25,446 bases of DNA. Source: JANNRW01 sp031401815. GTDB lineage: Bacteria; Desulfobacterota; Desulfuromonadia; Geobacterales; DSM-12255. Positions 1 to 6,974 of this stretch are shown one piece after another. The position numbers and the translations under genes are program-made. Numbering within the stretch: position 1 is the stretch's first letter; every line of letters begins with the position of its first letter. The notes under the pieces were generated by a model. It made no database searches and was not told the DNA's origin. It was given only the letters and a program-made list of their open reading frames with translations. The stretch lies in contig JANNRW010000406.1 in the NCBI GenBank assembly GCA_031401815.1, positions 1 to 25,446 on the forward strand, in the 5' to 3' direction.

Positions 1-31
1 CATAGATGACCACGTAAAGCTTTTTACGCCT

Positions 32-514
32 TCATATTTCCTCCAGAAGCGTGGTAATTTCAGGATACTCTTCCAGTGGATGGGGATCTGGTGGAGGAGC
101 AAGAAAGAGTCGTGCATCGTCAATGAGTACGAAATGATCAAGAGATGAAGAGGTAATGGCATCGAGTTCGTCAAGTATAGGTGCCCGAGCACCTTTTCCT
201 GCCGTATTGGTGGAGCAATGGTGAGCATCCAGCCAGATCACTGCAGGTTGATCGATCTGACTTAGTATACGGGGCAGTTCTTGCGACGAATCTCCGATCC
301 TGAACTCTATATTACTCAATTGCCGATACTTTTGAACCGCCTCTTTATACAATTCTACAGAAAGCTCGACGGTAATCACCTTCTCAAAATGACTCGCTGC
401 CCAGCATGAGGTTTCTCCTTTGAACGTTCCGGTTTCTATGAAAACCCTGGCGTCAAAGTTATCACGAATAAACAATACGAGTGCCTCAGGGACACCCATT
501 CTGACAATACCCAT
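32..514 (-). CDS. SAM-dependent methyltransferase-like protein of a polysaccharide cluster
   Basis: A short protein (160 aa from ATG 514) with a class I methyltransferase-like core. A glycine-containing motif I (FIETGTFKGET) near the N-terminus is followed by an acidic strand end (VELS), a GDSS segment, and WLDAHH and LIDDARLFLAPPP segments typical of small methyltransferase-like proteins in glycan clusters. The start at 514 lies 5 bases after the wzt stop and follows an AAAAGG Shine-Dalgarno; a TTG-initiated extension to 547 would overlap wzt. The substrate cannot be told and is probably a sugar or a glycan terminus. The ORF ends at a TGA (32-34), but the same frame continues open to the window edge with K-K-L-Y-V-V-I-Y, which resembles the expected C-terminal strand. 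The gene may therefore be broken by a nonsense codon. The fold assignment is fairly safe; the function is inferred. Confidence 0.72.
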   Translation of the reverse strand: MGIVRMGVPEALVLFIRDNFDARVFIETGTFKGETSCWAASHFEKVITVELSVELYKEAVQKYRQLSNIEFRIGDSSQELPRILSQIDQPAVIWLDAHHCSTNTAGKGARAPILDELDAITSSSLDHFVLIDDARLFLAPPPDPHPLEEYPEITTLLEEI

Positions 515-519
515 ATAAG

Positions 520-1821
520 TTAACCTTTTGTCACGGCCTGCCAGCAAAGCACTGGAGCAAAAATCCCCCTTCTTTTTTCATACCAGTAAGGGGATCTACT
601 CAAGCCTCCATGTATTTCAAAATCTATGCTGGGATTGTCGTCGTCTGGCCTTAAAATCCACTCGCGGTGGTAACACGCAGCCAGAAGAACTATCCGATAG
701 GCACCTTCATTGAGAAGGTTTTTTGGCAAACTGATCCGAAGGGCATTATACCCGAGGATGATCCTGGGCCAGCTATCTTCACTCATGTCAGTGTTAAAAG
801 ACCAGAATATAAGTGTGTTGTGACTATCATAGACGGCGAAACCGATCTGGAAAGATATGTCTACCTTTTTCTGATCGAATTCGACAGTTACATAGTGGTC
901 GATATCGTTTCTGACAGGCATAGAAAGAGACGTCCCAAACTCGTCTGTTATCGCCAGTCGATACAGCGAAAAGTAACGATTTAGCGGTTGAGTGTAATGA
1001 TCTGAAAGCCATTCACTTCCAGCTGTTGATTTTACACCTGATGTATAGGTCTTAATCGCTTGGTCAATATGAACATCCTCCACTATGGCGCCGTTCGCCA
1101 GCACTATTCCACGTTGACAAAGCTGCTGAACAGCAGCCATATTATGACTGACAAACAAAACCGTGCGCCCTTCCCTGTTCGAGACATCCTCCATCTTCCC
1201 CAGACACTTCTTCTGAAACTGAGCATCTCCAACTGCAAGCACCTCATCAACAATAAGAATTTCCGGTTCCAGGTGCGCCGCCACGGCAAAGGCAAGCCTT
1301 ACATACATACCGGATGAATAACGCTTGACTGGTGTATCGAGAAACTTCTCTATTTCTGCAAAATCCACAATCTCATCGAACTTCTTCTTGATCTCGACCC
1401 TGCTCATGCCAAGAATGGCACCATTGAGAAAGATATTTTCCCTGCCGGTCAACTCTGGATGGAATCCGGTGCCCACCTCCAGCAGGCTTGCCACCCTCCC
1501 CCTGATTCTGACAGAACCGGTTGTAGGTTCTGTTATCCGGCTGAGGATCTTAAGGAGGGTGGATTTACCGGCACCGTTTCTACCGATAATACCGATACGG
1601 TCGCCCTGTTTTACTTCAAATGAGACATCTTTCAATGCCCAGAAGTCTTCCTGTGAAGCAGCGAAGGGTGAAGAGTAAGGGGTGAACGGTGAAAGGATTT
1701 TTTTGCCAAAGCGCTTAACACTATTAGCAATAACATCTCGCAGGGCTGTGTACTGCTCACGCTGCTTGTGATGCAGGGTGTATCTCTTTCCCAGATTTTC
1801 GACGGTTATGACAGTTGACAT
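520..1821 (-). CDS. wzt: Wzt-type ABC transporter ATP-binding protein with C-terminal cargo domain
   Basis: ATPase of an ABC-2 polysaccharide (O-antigen or teichoic-acid type) exporter that powers export of an undecaprenyl-linked glycan across the inner membrane with the permease at 2491-3327. Visible motifs in the 433-aa protein are Walker A GRNGAGKS (80-87), signature YSSGM (168-172), Walker B LIVDEVL (189-195) and the H-loop SHN (His226). Residues about 270-433 form a beta-rich extension matching the Wzt C-terminal domain, which in known Wzt proteins recognises the terminal modification of the glycan. The ATG overlaps the stop of the upstream HEPN gene by one base (TAATG), so translation is probably coupled. 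Residues 43-52, a Ser/Pro/Phe-rich linker before the ABC core, are encoded by a 7-bp tandem repeat, which is unusual inside this gene. Confidence 0.93.
   Translation of the reverse strand: MSTVITVENLGKRYTLHHKQREQYTALRDVIANSVKRFGKKILSPFTPYSSPFAASQEDFWALKDVSFEVKQGDRIGIIGRNGAGKSTLLKILSRITEPTTGSVRIRGRVASLLEVGTGFHPELTGRENIFLNGAILGMSRVEIKKKFDEIVDFAEIEKFLDTPVKRYSSGMYVRLAFAVAAHLEPEILIVDEVLAVGDAQFQKKCLGKMEDVSNREGRTVLFVSHNMAAVQQLCQRGIVLANGAIVEDVHIDQAIKTYTSGVKSTAGSEWLSDHYTQPLNRYFSLYRLAITDEFGTSLSMPVRNDIDHYVTVEFDQKKVDISFQIGFAVYDSHNTLIFWSFNTDMSEDSWPRIILGYNALRISLPKNLLNEGAYRIVLLAACYHREWILRPDDDNPSIDFEIHGGLSRSPYWYEKRRGIFAPVLCWQAVTKG
1666..1693. repeat. Tandem heptamer repeat inside wzt
   Basis: Four consecutive 7-bp units, consensus GGGTGAA on the plus strand (TTCACCC on the coding strand), lie within wzt and encode its residues 43-52. 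Units 1 and 3 are identical; the others differ by one to three bases. Similar short tandem heptamers are known as intergenic repeats in several bacteria. Here the repeat sits in a variable linker where seven-base steps shift frame, so only certain copy numbers keep the gene open. Confidence 0.65.
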
Positions 1822-2186
1822 TATTTGAAAACTTTATCTGAAGTATTTTCAAGTAATATGATTTTATCCATCTGTACTTTCAACTCAGGTAGTTTATGCT
1901 GAACGATATCCCAAACAACTTCATCGTTTACACCGAAATATTCATGGGATAGAACATTCCCGAGATCCTTCATTAAACGCCATGGCACAGAAGAATACAG
2001 ATCTTTTTTTTCAGCTGATATTCGGCTGGCAGCTTCTCCAATAATTTCCAACTCCCTTATGGTCGCAGATTTTGTTTTTCTGTCATTAGAAAAGCTGGCA
2101 AGATCGTATTCGGAAACAAATTCCAAGGTTGCGATTGTCGACTCCAGAATGTCCTGAAAAAACTGAAGATCGGTACGTTCAAACAT
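1821..2186 (-). CDS. HEPN-domain (DUF86, HepT-like) toxin component
   Basis: A 121-aa all-helical protein of the DUF86/HepT family. Active members are HEPN ribonucleases neutralised by a partner MNT nucleotidyltransferase. The C-terminal motif reads D-L-G-N-V-L-S-H81-E-Y83-F, followed by a conserved-looking VNDEVVW segment. The His and Tyr of the R-x4-6-H-x-Y motif are present, but the Arg position is Gly76; the nearest upstream Arg (Arg70) is too far away. The protein may therefore be catalytically weak or dead, or belong to a DUF86 branch with GN in place of RN. Its ATG overlaps the antitoxin gene by 8 bp, and its stop overlaps the wzt start by 1 bp, making a tightly coupled three-gene string. 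Family assignment is firm; activity is uncertain. Confidence 0.9.
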   Translation of the reverse strand: MFERTDLQFFQDILESTIATLEFVSEYDLASFSNDRKTKSATIRELEIIGEAASRISAEKKDLYSSVPWRLMKDLGNVLSHEYFGVNDEVVWDIVQHKLPELKVQMDKIILLENTSDKVFK

Positions 2187-2466
2187 AAATTATTTCCTTT
2201 GAAATATATGGTTTAATTATAGGCTTGAAATTGGATTCTATACCAAGGTCAATACGTTTTTGGAACCTATCCTCCAGATAATGGAGTAAACCGAAATAAC
2301 TATCTGCTGTATTTGCTACAAGCTCGATTGCCAAGTCGACATCCGAGTTTTCCCGAGCATCTCCACGAGCATAACTGCCAAAAAGTCCGATTTTGGTCAC
2401 ACCAAAAGAATCATGCATTTCCTTTTTGTGCTGCCTTAAGAAATCAAGAATTTCCTCTCGTGTCAT
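2179..2466 (-). CDS. MNT-type nucleotidyltransferase antitoxin (MntA-like)
   Basis: A 95-aa minimal nucleotidyltransferase. The sequence GSYARGDARENSDVD matches the GS-x10-DxD signature, and a third acidic residue is present in RIDL. In studied MntA-HepT pairs this enzyme AMPylates the Tyr of the HEPN motif to silence the toxin. The ATG at 2466 is preceded by two Shine-Dalgarno-like tracts, AAGGAGG and GGAG. It begins 24 bases after the wzm stop and overlaps the HEPN gene by 8 bp. The pair is inserted between wzm and wzt and is likely co-transcribed with the exporter. The partner and mechanism are inferred from the family. Confidence 0.9.
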   Translation of the reverse strand: MTREEILDFLRQHKKEMHDSFGVTKIGLFGSYARGDARENSDVDLAIELVANTADSYFGLLHYLEDRFQKRIDLGIESNFKPIIKPYISKEIIYV

Positions 2467-2490
2467 CTCCTTAATCCTCCTTAAGCGAGA

Positions 2491-3327
2491 CTATATCACA
2501 TCCGCAAAGCTACGCTCCATATTCCTGAAATAGAGCAATCCGCCGATAAATATCAGCAGCGTCAGGGCAGTAGATAGAATCATTCCCGGCCAATAGACCG
2601 GGAAATTATCACCAAGCACTGCCCATCGAAAGCCGTCAATCACACCGACCATTGGATTGAGAAAATAAAGCAAGCGCCATTTTTCGGGGACAATGGCACT
2701 GGAAAAGCCGACTGGGGAGATGTAAAGTCCGAACTGCACCAGAAATGGTACTACATAACGGAAATCCCGGTACTTGACATTAAGCGCAGAAAGCCAAAGC
2801 CCGGCACCGAAAGACGCCATGAAGGCCAGTATAAGAAAAACCGGCAGCAACAGCATTCTGATATCAGGGACAAAGCGGTACCATGCCATGATACCGAAAA
2901 GAATAAAAAGTGAAATAAAGAAGTCGACCAGTCCGACAATGACCGACCCTGCCGGCACGATCAGACGGGGGAAGTAGACCTTGGTCAGCAGATTGGCATT
3001 GTCGATGAGTGAATTGCTTGATTCAGTCAATGAATTGGCAAAGAACTGCCATGGCAGCATGGCTGCAAATACCATGATCGGATAGGGAACTCCGTTCGAA
3101 GGGAGTTTGGCCAAGGCCCCGAATACAATTGTAAAGACGATCATTGTTAAGAACGGGCGCAGAACGCTCCAGGCTACACCGATAGCGGTCTGTTTATAGC
3201 GCACCAGGATGTCGCGCCAGGCAAGGAAAAAAAACAGCTCGCGGTAACGCCATAAATCGCGCCAGTAGTGAATTGCGCCCATGCCCGGCTTTATCAGTAT
3301 CTCGGAAGGTTCGCGATTTTCAACCAT
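2491..3327 (-). CDS. wzm: ABC-2 type polysaccharide export permease (Wzm-like)
   Basis: Integral inner-membrane subunit (278 aa) of the glycan exporter whose ATPase is encoded at 520-1821. About six hydrophobic segments are visible, at roughly residues 33-55, 60-80, 105-130, 140-165, 175-200 and 230-262. The N-terminal RYRELFFFLAWRDILVRYKQT stretch is the amphipathic lead-in common to Wzm/TagG/KpsM permeases. Length is typical of the family. The ATG at 3327 lies just after a 22-codon ORF that overlaps the tolC stop, so ribosomes may be handed over from tolC. It has only a weak Shine-Dalgarno (AGGATAAAGC). Confidence 0.93.
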   Translation of the reverse strand: MVENREPSEILIKPGMGAIHYWRDLWRYRELFFFLAWRDILVRYKQTAIGVAWSVLRPFLTMIVFTIVFGALAKLPSNGVPYPIMVFAAMLPWQFFANSLTESSNSLIDNANLLTKVYFPRLIVPAGSVIVGLVDFFISLFILFGIMAWYRFVPDIRMLLLPVFLILAFMASFGAGLWLSALNVKYRDFRYVVPFLVQFGLYISPVGFSSAIVPEKWRLLYFLNPMVGVIDGFRWAVLGDNFPVYWPGMILSTALTLLIFIGGLLYFRNMERSFADVI

Positions 3328-3330
3328 GCT

Positions 3331-3399
3331 TTATCCTGATTTGACTGTAGTTGCTACGAGAACATCCTGTCTTATTTGTATCCAGACAACCAGCTTCAT
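3331..3399 (-). CDS. Possible 22-aa small ORF between tolC and wzm
   Basis: Starts with ATG overlapping the tolC stop (ATGA), and has AAGGAG five bases upstream. It encodes a 22-residue peptide starting MKLVVWIQIRQD and stops three bases before the wzm ATG. The good ribosome site and close packing suggest it is translated, perhaps as a coupling ORF or as the remnant of a lost gene. I recognise no family, and it is too short to judge by coding statistics. Confidence 0.35.
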   Translation of the reverse strand: MKLVVWIQIRQDVLVATTVKSG

Positions 3400-4877
3400 T
3401 TCACTCCTTTATAAAGATCATCAGATCTTGAGGCATCAATTACGATGCCTTCACGCTCAAGAAGTTCGCCGGTAGATTTCCAGTACTGGTTGAGAGATGT
3501 CACATATTGGACTTCAGCCTTTATCTGATTGGCTCTGGCTGTTGCAAGATCATTCTCCACATCAAGGAGATCCTTGGTAGTAGCAAGGCCGACTTCGCTC
3601 TTTTTCATATAGGCTTTTACTCTCTCGGCGGCATACTGTCTGGCCTTTTCTGCAACATCCAGTTGTTTGAAGCTTGAATTAACTGCTCTGATCGCTATTT
3701 TCACTTCATTTGTAATTGAAGAGTTAAGGCTTGCAAGCTGTACTTTTACCTGATCTGCTTTAAGGCGGCTTTTTATGTAATCGTTTTCAGCAGCCTGATT
3801 TCCCAATGGATAATCAAGTTGCAGTCCTACACTCCAGGCAGGATAATCAAGTGAATTCAATCTCTCGTTATTGCGACCGTACTCCCTGTCCAGACCGGTA
3901 AGCGCTACTGAAGAGACAAGGTTAAGCGATGCTTTTGTCTGGTTTCTTGCAACCGCACTCTGGACTTCAGAGATTTTGAGTTCTGCTTTAAGCTCTTCAG
4001 TTTCAGGACGGCTTGAAATTGCTTTATTCAGGGCATCTGCTTCGTTTATGGTTATTTTCTCCCTGACAGGTTTATCAGTTGTCACAATGTCTGTCACCCT
4101 CTCCAGACGTATTAGCTGGGACAAAATATCAATTTGGTCGCTCACTGCCTTTTCAGCATCAATCAGCTCTTTTTCCCTGGACGAAACGCCAAACTGGGAA
4201 TTTAGTATCTCCATTGCAGGAAGGACACCTGCCTTGACTCTCGCCTGGGTCTCTGACAGAATTTTTTGCGCAAGCTCAAGTGATGCTTTTCTGGATTCAA
4301 GATCCTCCCTGACACTCCACATTTTGAAATACTCGGTACGAACCTGCGCAACAGTTGAGAGGATGAGACTCCTTAAATGACTGACTGAGGCATCTTTTGA
4401 AATCTCTGATATTTTAATATTCAGCTCGGTTGTATCTCTACCGAAATTTTTCAGCAGTGGCTGGCTGAAAGCAAGCCCGAGTGAAGATGTCCAGTATCTG
4501 CCAAAAGGGACGGCTGCGCTGTTGTACTGATACTGATTCTGGTATTTGAGCGAAATTGTCCCACCTGAAGAAAGGAGCTGAGAAACTGCCGGAGTGAAAT
4601 TATAAGTACTCTGCTCAACCCCACTCCCCAATAGAGCTGAATAAGGATCAGAATACTGATAGCTGGTATCAATAGTAAGTCGGGTTTCATACATGGCGCG
4701 GCTTTTTCTGATTTCTGCTTCAGCCAGGGCAGGTGAATAGAGTTCAGCTTTAAGGTCAAGATTATTCTCTATGGCAAGGCGAATCGCCTCCTTTAAAGAG
4801 AGCTTTTTCCCTTCATCCGCAGCAGCAGTACCTGCAATAGCGATAGTGAGCAACAGAACAGTCAAATATCTTTTCAC
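3396..4877 (-). CDS. TolC-family outer membrane efflux/secretion channel
   Basis: A 493-aa outer-membrane factor. It has a signal peptide of about 20 residues (hydrophobic LTVLLLTIAIAG, likely cut after AAA before DEGKK). Two repeats follow, each starting with a family-typical helix (LSLKEAIRLAIENNLDLKAE near 26-45 and EADALNKAISSRPETEELKAE near the middle), plus long coiled-coil helices and beta segments, consistent with a trimeric TolC barrel-tunnel. The GTG at 4877 follows GGGGAG at good spacing; there is no in-frame ATG nearby. It is first in the export cluster, directly downstream of a near-consensus promoter. Its position before wzm-wzt suggests a role in polysaccharide or other cargo export across the outer membrane, but TolC proteins also serve RND or type I systems. 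Confidence 0.9.
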   Translation of the reverse strand: MKRYLTVLLLTIAIAGTAAADEGKKLSLKEAIRLAIENNLDLKAELYSPALAEAEIRKSRAMYETRLTIDTSYQYSDPYSALLGSGVEQSTYNFTPAVSQLLSSGGTISLKYQNQYQYNSAAVPFGRYWTSSLGLAFSQPLLKNFGRDTTELNIKISEISKDASVSHLRSLILSTVAQVRTEYFKMWSVREDLESRKASLELAQKILSETQARVKAGVLPAMEILNSQFGVSSREKELIDAEKAVSDQIDILSQLIRLERVTDIVTTDKPVREKITINEADALNKAISSRPETEELKAELKISEVQSAVARNQTKASLNLVSSVALTGLDREYGRNNERLNSLDYPAWSVGLQLDYPLGNQAAENDYIKSRLKADQVKVQLASLNSSITNEVKIAIRAVNSSFKQLDVAEKARQYAAERVKAYMKKSEVGLATTKDLLDVENDLATARANQIKAEVQYVTSLNQYWKSTGELLEREGIVIDASRSDDLYKGVK

Positions 4878-4925
4878 GTCTGACTCCCCAAAAACAAAAA
4901 CAGAGACATATTGGACAACTGTCAG

Positions 4926-4954
4926 ATTATCTTGACTATCTTGCGTAGTGTCAA
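4926..4954 (-). promoter_or_regulatory. Sigma70 promoter for tolC-wzm-wzt cluster
   Basis: Minus-strand TTGACA (4949-4954), 17-bp spacer, and GATAAT (4926-4931). One mismatch from consensus, about 50 bases upstream of the tolC GTG, and just downstream of the glyA terminator. Confidence 0.8.
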
Positions 4955-4998
4955 GAAATTAGCACCAAATAAAACACACTACAAAAGCTTTATGATAC

Positions 4999-5028
4999 AA
5001 AAAGGGGCGTCTCGCGACGCCCCTTTTT
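4999..5028 (-). terminator. Rho-independent terminator after glyA
   Basis: Perfect hairpin: GGGGCGTC, tetraloop TCGC, GACGCCCC, flanked by A5 and T5 runs so it can work in either direction. It lies 15 bases past the glyA stop and isolates the housekeeping operon from the tolC promoter. Confidence 0.93.
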
Positions 5029-5043
5029 GATTCGGCAGTACTA

Positions 5044-6291
5044 TCATTTCAGCCTGTCCGCATAAAGCGGAAAGCGCTTCATAAGCATATTTACTTCTCC
5101 CTTTATCCTCAGGAGCTGATCATCATTGCCTATATTTGCCACTGCATCGGCTATGAAAGCTGCCACCTGAACCATTTCAGACTCTTTCAGACCATGTGTT
5201 GTCGCAGCAGGGGTGCCAACACGAATTCCGGAAGTTACAAAGGGGGAACGGGTCTCAAATGGAACCGTGTTCTTGTTAACTGTTATCCCTGCCTTGTCGA
5301 GTGCCTCTTCAGCTGCCTTGCCGGTTATATCGGTTCCGGAAAAGTTTATCAGCATGAGATGGTTATCAGTGCCGTTACTTGTGAGTTTAAAGCCTTTAGC
5401 CATAAGTGCTTCGGAGAGCGCCTTTGCATTTTTGACGATCTGCTCTTGATAGAGCTTGAATTCGGGCTGCAAAGCCTCCCTGAAAGCAACTGCCTTAGCA
5501 GCTATTACATGCATGAGCGGCCCCCCCTGAATACCGGGGAAAATTTGAGAATTAAGTGTCTTTGCGAACTCCTCACGGCAGAGAATCATGCCGCCGCGCG
5601 GGCCTCTGAGGGTCTTGTGGGTAGTTGTGGTTACATACTCGGCATATGGGACTGGTGAGGGGTGAACACCGGCAGCAACAAGCCCGGCAAAATGAGCCAT
5701 GTCAACCATGACTACAGCCCCAACCTTGTCTGCAATTTTTCTGAATGCAGGAAAATCGATAATACGCGGATATGCGCTGGCACCAACCACGATCATTTTC
5801 GGTTTATGCTCGATCGCCAGCCGCTCAACTTCTTCATAATCGATAGTCTCTGTTTCCGGAGAAACACCATAAGGGACAACATTGAAAAGTTTGCCGGAGA
5901 AGTTCACCGGACTGCCATGAGTCAGATGGCCGCCATGAGCAAGATTCATCCCGAGGATAGTATCGCCGGGCTTGCAGACTGCAAAGTAGACAGCCATATT
6001 TGCCTGAGATCCCGAATGAGGCTGGACATTTGCGTGCTCTGCCCCAAAAATCTCTTTGGCGCGATCTATGGCAAGCTGTTCGACAATATCAACCTGATGG
6101 CAACCGCCATAGTAACGCTTTCCCGGATAACCTTCTGCATACTTGTTGGTAAGGATTGACCCCTGAGCCTCAAGAACCGCCTCGGAAACAAAGTTTTCAG
6201 AGGCAATCAGCTCAAGATTGTACTCCTGACGCTCGGTTTCGCGACGGATAGCTGAAGCAACTTCCGGATCGAAAGATTCAAGAATAGACAC
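5044..6291 (-). CDS. glyA: Serine hydroxymethyltransferase
   Basis: PLP enzyme converting serine and tetrahydrofolate to glycine and 5,10-methylene-THF in the cytoplasm. At 415 aa it has the usual bacterial length. Clear family blocks: YNLELIASENFVS near 24-36, the YAEGYPGKRYYGG block (51-63), HSGSQAN (92-98), VDMAHFAGL, and the PLP-lysine motif TTTTHKTLRGPRGG with Lys226. The start is GTG at 6291 with AAGGAG six bases upstream. It is the last gene of the minus-strand fatty-acid operon, but 228 bases containing hairpins and repeats separate it from rpiB, so its expression may be set separately. Confidence 0.98.
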   Translation of the reverse strand: MSILESFDPEVASAIRRETERQEYNLELIASENFVSEAVLEAQGSILTNKYAEGYPGKRYYGGCHQVDIVEQLAIDRAKEIFGAEHANVQPHSGSQANMAVYFAVCKPGDTILGMNLAHGGHLTHGSPVNFSGKLFNVVPYGVSPETETIDYEEVERLAIEHKPKMIVVGASAYPRIIDFPAFRKIADKVGAVVMVDMAHFAGLVAAGVHPSPVPYAEYVTTTTHKTLRGPRGGMILCREEFAKTLNSQIFPGIQGGPLMHVIAAKAVAFREALQPEFKLYQEQIVKNAKALSEALMAKGFKLTSNGTDNHLMLINFSGTDITGKAAEEALDKAGITVNKNTVPFETRSPFVTSGIRVGTPAATTHGLKESEMVQVAAFIADAVANIGNDDQLLRIKGEVNMLMKRFPLYADRLK

Positions 6292-6324
6292 TATTTGCTC
6301 CTTATTTCATCTGGTAAAATGGAA

Positions 6325-6355
6325 ACGGGACTAGCAGCAGTCCCGTGTTCTTTTT
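6325..6355. terminator. Hairpin upstream of glyA, possible terminator or leader structure
   Basis: Perfect 8-bp stem ACGGGACT/AGTCCCGT (6325-6332 and 6339-6346) with loop AGCAGC. A T-rich run (TTCTTTTT) follows on the plus strand; on the minus strand only TTCCATTTT follows. It lies about 33 bases before the glyA start, too close to leave room for a full promoter between them. It is either a leaky terminator for the rpiB message or a structured glyA leader. Confidence 0.45.
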
Positions 6356-6368
6356 AATGGGTATAATG

Positions 6369-6517
6369 TAACTACTCAGTAGTCAGGAGTCAGTAGTCTG
6401 TAGTCAGTAGAAATGCTGTCACGACTCCAACAATGAACTTAATTTCTGAAGATATATATCTGCCAAGTAAAATCATTCTGACTGCTGACTACTGACCACT
6501 GACTCCTAAGTAGTTAA
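6369..6517. repeat. Inverted pair of heptamer arrays (MITE-like intergenic element)
   Basis: Five 7-bp units with consensus TAGTCAG run from 6373 to 6407. Five units of the reverse complement (consensus CTGACTA) run from 6478 to 6512. The outermost bases (TAACTACT/AGTAGTTA) also pair. The arms enclose about 70 bp containing a 12-bp palindrome (6450-6461). The RNA could fold into one long imperfect stem. The right arm ends three bases from the rpiB stop. No ORF or transposase lies within it. Confidence 0.75.
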
Positions 6518-6519
6518 GG

Positions 6520-6966
6520 TTATCTGTGAAGCCTCTTCTCAACATCAGTGATCTTGTCCAGTCTCCCCTGATGACGACCACCTTCAAAAGATGCGTCAAG
6601 CCAGGCAGTGACAATCAACCCGGCTTTCTCTTCATCAATAACCCTGCCACCGAGGACGAGAATGTTGGCGTTGTTATGCTCCTTTGCCATCCGTGCCATG
6701 AATGGATCAGTAACAAGCGCAGCTCTTACCCCCGGAAACTTGTTGGCTATTATCGACATCCCGATACCGGTTCCGCAGAAAAGAATACCGCTATCGGCTG
6801 AATCTGCTGAAACCCTCTGGGCAACTGATTCACCAATATCAGGATAATCCACGGAATCACTGTTATATGTTCCGTAATCCTCATATTCAAGAGAACGCTC
6901 TTCAAGGAGTTTCTTGATGCTCTCCTTGAGAGAAAGTCCGCCATGATCGCTTCCCAGCAGTATCAA
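6520..6966 (-). CDS. rpiB: Ribose-5-phosphate isomerase B
   Basis: Interconverts ribose-5-phosphate and ribulose-5-phosphate in the pentose phosphate pathway. The 148-aa protein has the LacAB/RpiB blocks: GSDHGG at 5-10, YPDIGESVA, the catalytic Cys64 in FCGTGIGMSI, RAALVTDPFMARMAKEHNNAN with His97, and LGGRVI. Length matches the family. The start is TTG at 6966, preceded by the AGGTGAT anti-Shine-Dalgarno match directly after the fabF TAG. The nearby ATG is out of frame. Coupling to fabF is likely, with 8 bases between the genes. Confidence 0.96.
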   Translation of the reverse strand: MILLGSDHGGLSLKESIKKLLEERSLEYEDYGTYNSDSVDYPDIGESVAQRVSADSADSGILFCGTGIGMSIIANKFPGVRAALVTDPFMARMAKEHNNANILVLGGRVIDEEKAGLIVTAWLDASFEGGRHQGRLDKITDVEKRLHR

Positions 6967-6974
6967 CTCATCAC

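Noticed and set aside
1..14. Possible gene starting GTG or ATG at the left edge (minus strand)
   Set aside because: Only a few codons are visible, no ribosome site, and the codons fit better as the continuation of the methyltransferase frame.
13..34. SECIS-like hairpin after TGA suggesting a selenoprotein
   Set aside because: The stem is only 6 bp without the typical bulged U and GU loop, and the codon is outside any redox motif.
3871..4380. 169-aa plus-strand ORF
   Set aside because: Mirror frame of the tolC-like gene, Ser/Leu-rich as expected for an antisense shadow.
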